Origin: a virus
DNA: 29,193 bases
Strand: one strand, 5' to 3'
IMG/VR virus record: IMGVR_UViG_3300017763_000124
Location: 1 to 29,193 of that record
The notes beneath the pieces are model-generated. The model saw nothing but the letters and a program-made list of their open reading frames with translations, ran no database searches and was not told the origin of the DNA. A program made the translations under genes and the position numbers. Positions within the stretch are counted from its first letter, which is position 1. Each line of letters starts with the position of its first letter. This document shows, piece by piece, positions 26,696 to 29,193 of this stretch.

Positions 26696-27004
26696 TTATT
26701 TTGTTTTATTATAAGCTTCTTTTTCCCATGGTAGGTTTTTAGCTCCTTCTTTAATACTTGAGCGGGGTATTACTTTACCTTTCCAATATACGTTTTTATT
26801 ATCATAATCAAGATCACCTCTACGCATTTGGTCTATATGTATCATTTCGTGGTTTATAACTTCTTGTATTTTACCACACGGTACATCTTTGTTTATAATA
26901 ATAGTACCGTTGTTATTAGCTTTTCCTAAAACACCGTCCTCCATGTCTACGTGATAAACAGGAGTATTGTCTATTGAAAACGGAGGTGTTAATTTAAAAG
27001 CCAT
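26696..27004 (-). CDS. Small HExxH zincin-type metallopeptidase candidate, 102 aa
   Basis: HEMIH at residues 52-56 inside VINHEMIHIDQMRRGD fits the HExxH zinc-binding helix (H52, H56 metal ligands, E53 catalytic base). The preceding strand region TIIINKDVPCGKIQEV and a downstream acidic residue in LPWEKEAY (E96) give a plausible third ligand in the usual position of small zincins. At 102 aa it would be a minimal metallopeptidase core. It lies in the lysis/accessory cassette, 2 bases after the 51-aa Cys-x-Cys gene and 10 bases before the 134-aa gene. The substrate is unknown; peptidoglycan peptide, host or capsid-assembly protein are all possible. No signal peptide. Confidence 0.75.
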   Translation of the reverse strand: MAFKLTPPFSIDNTPVYHVDMEDGVLGKANNNGTIIINKDVPCGKIQEVINHEMIHIDQMRRGDLDYDNKNVYWKGKVIPRSSIKEGAKNLPWEKEAYNKTK

Positions 27005-27005
27005 A

Positions 27006-27161
27006 TTATTTGTTGTAGGGTACTTTATCGTTAAACCAAGCTTGTCTAGCAGAGCAACCGCAAGGAATATTTAATCCCTCTGAAAGTTTATCAACTACAG
27101 TTTTAATACCTGTAGCTTTAGTAAACTTTGCTATGTCGTCTCCTAAACCTTTTGATTTCAT
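27006..27161 (-). CDS. 51-aa conserved protein with Cys-x-Cys motif
   Basis: Read by hand from ATG at 27161 to TAA at 27006; too short for routine calling. The product starts MKSKGLGDDIAKFTKATGIK and contains NIPCGCSARQAW, a Cys-Gly-Cys pair, ending DKVPYNK. I recall similar short proteins with a GLGDxI...CGC layout in Bacteroidota phages, without known function. Flush spacing on both sides (1 base after the previous stop, 1 base before the next start) supports it as a real gene. The Cys pair could bind a metal or react with thiols, which is inference. Confidence 0.75.
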   Translation of the reverse strand: MKSKGLGDDIAKFTKATGIKTVVDKLSEGLNIPCGCSARQAWFNDKVPYNK

Positions 27162-27425
27162 TTATTTTCCGTATTTATCATACTGGTTTTTACCAGAAGA
27201 TTTAGCATCTCTATCAATTACGTTTTCCATTTTCATAGGAGTTTTATAACGTAAAGCGGAAGTACAATGCTTATGCATAGGGCTGTGTCCCATGGGTAGC
27301 GCAGATCCTTTCATTTGACCAGCGGCTTTGTATTTTTTATCTTCTTTGTGTATTGCCTTTTTTGCATCGTAGATTAGCTCTCTCTCATGCATCATATCCT
27401 TAACATATTTATTCATAATTACCAT
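27162..27425 (-). CDS. Small basic His/Lys-rich protein, up to 87 aa
   Basis: Unknown function. The body is Lys/His/Ala/Met-rich with KGSALPMGHSPMHKH and SALRYKTPMKMENV, plus many positive charges. The start is uncertain: the upstream ATG at 27425 overlaps the previous gene by 7 bases, while a second in-frame ATG at 27416 (MNKYVKDMM) lies just past the previous stop and is at least as likely. SPM/TPMK-type patterns appear in small basic proteins of marine Bacteroidota phages by my recollection. A DNA- or membrane-associated role is only a guess. Confidence 0.72.
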   Translation of the reverse strand: MVIMNKYVKDMMHERELIYDAKKAIHKEDKKYKAAGQMKGSALPMGHSPMHKHCTSALRYKTPMKMENVIDRDAKSSGKNQYDKYGK

Positions 27426-27679
27426 TTTACTTTGTCAGCCCAATAGGCAGCAGACATTTTACCTTTTTTAATGTTTTTAGCGTGACGAGCTTTAAAACTA
27501 GCTCTACGTGCTTTAGACTTAGCATCTGTTTTTTTACCAGCTGTGCTAACACCTTGTTGACCAAACCTTATAATTTTTTCTTTACCTGCAGAACAAGCTT
27601 TAACTATATGTGATTTAGTTTTATGATCTGGCGTACGCCGAGGTTTATTACACTTAAGTGTTTTCTTATCAGTTGCCAT
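27419..27679 (-). CDS. Small Lys/Arg-rich protein ending in YWADKVKW, 86 aa
   Basis: Highly basic (Lys and Arg about one third of residues), with SHIVKACSAGKEKIIRFGQQ and a C-terminal KGKMSAAYWADKVKW. I recognise the C-terminal pattern as typical of a family of small uncharacterised phage proteins (possibly DUF5872-like; not verified). It could bind nucleic acid. It starts 11 bases inside the M15 peptidase gene end and its stop overlaps the next gene, consistent with tight operon coupling. No membrane segment. Confidence 0.78.
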   Translation of the reverse strand: MATDKKTLKCNKPRRTPDHKTKSHIVKACSAGKEKIIRFGQQGVSTAGKKTDAKSKARRASFKARHAKNIKKGKMSAAYWADKVKW

Positions 27680-28031
27680 ATGTCCAAATTACATTAGGTG
27701 ATTTATCATCGTCTATATCAGCGTGAATAAAAGTATCACCAATACCTATACGGTCTACACCGTGTTCTAATAATTCTCTAATCAAAGAAAAACGTTCTTT
27801 ACTTTTGCTGCAAGCTATATCTACAGCAAGTCCTTTTAAATGAGATGACTCACTTGTTCCACCCACGGCTTCGTTATGTGAAGGTGTTCGATAACCAGAT
27901 GTTATACGCAAAGGCATGCCTAGCTCTTCTCTTATGCTATCTAATATACTTATAAGCTTTTTACTCATCATCTGCCCGCTACCTTGCACATCAGGCGAAT
28001 CGAACTCTTCGTAAGTAAAATACTTAAACAT
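27669..28031 (-). CDS. M15-family peptidoglycan peptidase (endolysin-type), 120 aa
   Basis: The zinc D-Ala-D-Ala-carboxypeptidase-like (Peptidase_M15_3) signature is clear. SGYRTPSHNEAVGG at residues 45-58 is followed by SSHLKGLAVDI at 62-72, giving H64 and D71 as metal ligands. The downstream FIHADID at 101-107 (H103) provides the third ligand. It cleaves peptidoglycan cross-links, acting after holin opens the inner membrane. At 120 aa it is a single catalytic domain without a cell-wall-binding extension, common in phages of Gram-negative hosts. It starts in a TAATG overlap with the class II holin-like gene, supporting a holin-endolysin pair. No signal peptide, so it needs a holin to reach its substrate. 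Confidence 0.92.
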   Translation of the reverse strand: MFKYFTYEEFDSPDVQGSGQMMSKKLISILDSIREELGMPLRITSGYRTPSHNEAVGGTSESSHLKGLAVDIACSKSKERFSLIRELLEHGVDRIGIGDTFIHADIDDDKSPNVIWTYGN

Positions 28032-28186
28032 TATTTTTTCTTTTTAAGCTGCATCCATTTGTTTACAGTGTAACCAATAGTTACTACTAAAAGCAATACT
28101 TTTAAACTCATTTCTATTTGTGCAAATGTAGTTACACCAAGCGTAGTTGTATTAATAGCGTATAATTTTAAATCGTTAAGACTCAT
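28031..28186 (-). CDS. Class II holin-like small membrane protein, 51 aa
   Basis: Read by hand from ATG at 28186 to TAA at 28031. The product starts MSLNDLKLYAINTTTLGV, then has one strong membrane helix (SLKVLLLVVTIGYTVNKW, about 27-44) and a Lys tail (QLKKKK). The layout with an N-terminal weakly hydrophobic segment, one TM helix and a basic tail resembles T7 gp17.5-type class II holins. It overlaps the peptidase start by one base, the expected arrangement for a holin-endolysin cassette. Family assignment is by pattern and context. Confidence 0.78.
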   Translation of the reverse strand: MSLNDLKLYAINTTTLGVTTFAQIEMSLKVLLLVVTIGYTVNKWMQLKKKK

Positions 28187-28187
28187 C

Positions 28188-28391
28188 TTAAAATCCTTTT
28201 GCTCTCATTGTAATTGGCCCGCTCTTATATTCACATGGGTATTTTTTTACCTGCATACCTGTAATACCAGAGCTACTGCCTTTACCCATTGGAAAACCGC
28301 TAGTATCTAGTGGTCCGTCCCAAACGTGTGATTCTCCTACCTGACCTTCTAGCGTAGGTTTACCTAGTAATTTACTTATATTTTCGTGCAT
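28188..28391 (-). CDS. Small protein of unknown function, 67 aa
   Basis: No recognised family. It is Gly/Ser/Pro-rich (DTSGFPMGKGSSSGITGMQV), probably disordered, with a C-terminal basic patch (YKSGPITMRAKGF) and a single Cys. It is read in tight order between the 178-aa gene (2-base gap) and the class II holin-like gene (1-base gap). A structural or accessory role in the late operon is possible. Confidence 0.7.
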   Translation of the reverse strand: MHENISKLLGKPTLEGQVGESHVWDGPLDTSGFPMGKGSSSGITGMQVKKYPCEYKSGPITMRAKGF

Positions 28392-28393
28392 AA

Positions 28394-28930
28394 TTATTTT
28401 ATTATTCGTTTTATTTTTGGAATTTCTTGAGCTTTAGATGAAGTCTTTGCAGATGTTGATGTTGATACTCTACTTTTATCAACTAATGTTTTCCTCATCT
28501 TAGGTTTCATCATTTCATTAAACCTTTGCTCGCGTTTTGCCACTCTTACGCTATCAGCATAATTTTCTGCGCCTAGCGAATATTTTTGACCTAGCACCGT
28601 TCTATCATGAGAGACGCCTTCATGAAACTCTACTGGTGACACCATTTTAGTAGCAGCGTCATAACCCATTTGCTCTACAACACTATCGTCTAAAGCTCTA
28701 AGCCCTGCGCCTTCATTGCCTTCTGGAATATCTTTCATAAACATAGGTGGCTGTGGCATAGACATTTGTCTTTGAAAAGGTGTTCCATATACTTGATTAC
28801 CTACATTTTGAGCAGTTTGGTTAAACACAGGTTTAGCTGTACCCATTTGATTTGCTGGCATAGGGGGTTGCGGTGTCATCTCCATACCAGTTAATGGGTC
28901 TATCATTTTTAAAGGATTTTTATAGTCCAT
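28394..28930 (-). CDS. Pro/Met/Gln-rich protein of unknown function, 178 aa
   Basis: Residues ~1-70 are Pro/Met/Gln/Asn-rich (PQPPMPANQMG, QMSMPQPPMFMKD) and appear disordered. The middle (about 70-140) is a mixed charged region with EQMGYDAATKMVSPVEFHEG. The C-terminus is Ser/Thr/Lys-rich (VSTSTSAKTSSKAQEI) and basic, ending KIKRIIK. Neither a catalytic motif nor a membrane segment is visible. It heads the string of small genes and is read one base after the partial right-edge gene, so it belongs to the same transcript. A minor virion or DNA-associated protein is possible, unproven. Confidence 0.74.
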   Translation of the reverse strand: MDYKNPLKMIDPLTGMEMTPQPPMPANQMGTAKPVFNQTAQNVGNQVYGTPFQRQMSMPQPPMFMKDIPEGNEGAGLRALDDSVVEQMGYDAATKMVSPVEFHEGVSHDRTVLGQKYSLGAENYADSVRVAKREQRFNEMMKPKMRKTLVDKSRVSTSTSAKTSSKAQEIPKIKRIIK

Positions 28931-28931
28931 A

Positions 28932-29193
28932 TTATCTTTCTTTATCTTTGTTTACGTTATACACAGAGGTGATTAATACTTTATCGGTATAGGTTTGTCC
29001 ACGCATTATCTTATTTCGTCTTTCACTAATTGGAATATCTTCCTCGCCAACCATAATCTTGTACATAGTGTTGATTAGCCTTTTACATTTAAACGAAACT
29101 TTGTATATGTTATACTTCTGCGTCGTCCTGTTTCTTTCACGCCATACTACTATCCAACCTTCTTTCAGAAGCCTGTTCCATCTTCTGTTGTCC
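28932..29193 (-). CDS. Right-edge partial gene, possible winged-helix C-terminus (86 aa visible)
   Basis: An open minus-strand frame enters from the right edge and stops with TAA at 28932, giving 86 residues; its 5' part is outside the window. The visible part starts NRRWNRLLKEGWIVVWRERN, a helix followed by two beta strands. These could be the recognition helix and wing of a winged-helix domain, with KYNIYKVSFKCKR as the second wing strand. A basic helical tail (ISERRNKIMRGQTYTDKVL) follows. I recall related sequences in marine flavobacterial phages without known function. A transcription or late-gene regulator is a reasonable guess, but without the N-terminus it is only that. Confidence 0.7.
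   Translation of the reverse strand, partial: DNRRWNRLLKEGWIVVWRERNRTTQKYNIYKVSFKCKRLINTMYKIMVGEEDIPISERRNKIMRGQTYTDKVLITSVYNVNKDKER

Noticed and set aside
27162-27425. Treating the start at 27425 as certain
   Set aside because: An in-frame ATG at 27416 lies just after the previous stop and is as plausible; the longer call is kept only as the maximum extent.
1-29193. Possible stop-codon reassignment as in some crAss-like phages
   Set aside because: TAA, TAG (terL) and TGA (portal, M15-type peptidase) all end genes at sensible places, so the standard code fits.
1-29193. Firm assignment to crAss-like phages (Crassvirales)
   Set aside because: Gene order, the capsid sequence and the large hub and cargo proteins are reminiscent, but the resemblance is from memory and unaligned; host and taxonomic claims are kept open.
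1-29193. tRNA genes, CRISPR array, integrase or attachment site
   Set aside because: No cloverleaf-like GC-rich stretch, no regularly spaced repeats and no recombinase motif found in the gene-packed minus-strand sequence.

Overview
This 29.2-kb window is a contiguous stretch of a tailed double-stranded DNA phage genome, apparently marine and podovirus-like. Every supported gene lies on the minus strand, packed with gaps of a few bases or short overlaps, so transcription runs from the right edge (29193) to the left edge (1). The DNA is strongly AT-rich. There is no integrase, no repressor, no tRNA, no insertion sequence and no CRISPR array. I see no tape-measure, sheath or baseplate gene, and large pilot/cargo-like proteins follow the tail-hub genes, which is why I favour a short-tailed virion. 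None of the starts I examined has a Shine-Dalgarno motif. They follow A/T-only leaders instead, which is typical of Bacteroidota and their phages, so a marine flavobacterial host is my best inference, unproven.

Layout in transcription order. (i) 29193-25584: an edge-truncated gene with a possible winged-helix character, then a lysis/accessory cassette of small genes. It holds a class II holin-like protein, an M15-type peptidoglycan peptidase, several small basic proteins, a 51-aa Cys-x-Cys protein, a small HExxH zincin, a holin-like 3-TM-family protein and a coiled-coil protein. (ii) 25582-22329: a 75-aa protein, a 201-aa protein that reads as two GroES-like domains in tandem, a probable small terminase subunit overlapping it by 56 nt, and the large terminase. 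(iii) 22328-17199: the head module of portal, acidic scaffold-like protein and major capsid protein, closed by a 17-bp hairpin that looks like a terminator. (iv) 17120-8022: a conserved unknown structural protein, a second intergenic hairpin, two head-tail connector proteins sharing a beta module, a 1484-aa tail hub protein with a cadherin-like segment, and a 526-aa tail protein. (v) 8016-1: three internal-virion or cargo-type proteins, the last at least 1896 aa, open at the left edge and carrying an HEVLH zincin motif.

The genes form a coherent late programme. The cochaperonin would support capsid folding, scaffold and capsid build the prohead on the portal, and the terminase packages it. 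The connector, hub and tail proteins complete the short tail, and the large internal proteins are probably ejected with the DNA. The holin and peptidase genes release progeny. The strongest second-look items are the duplicated GroES-like protein, the two separate HExxH proteins, the two holin-like genes in one cassette, the RNA-strand-specific hairpin after the capsid gene, and the paralogous beta modules in consecutive connector proteins.
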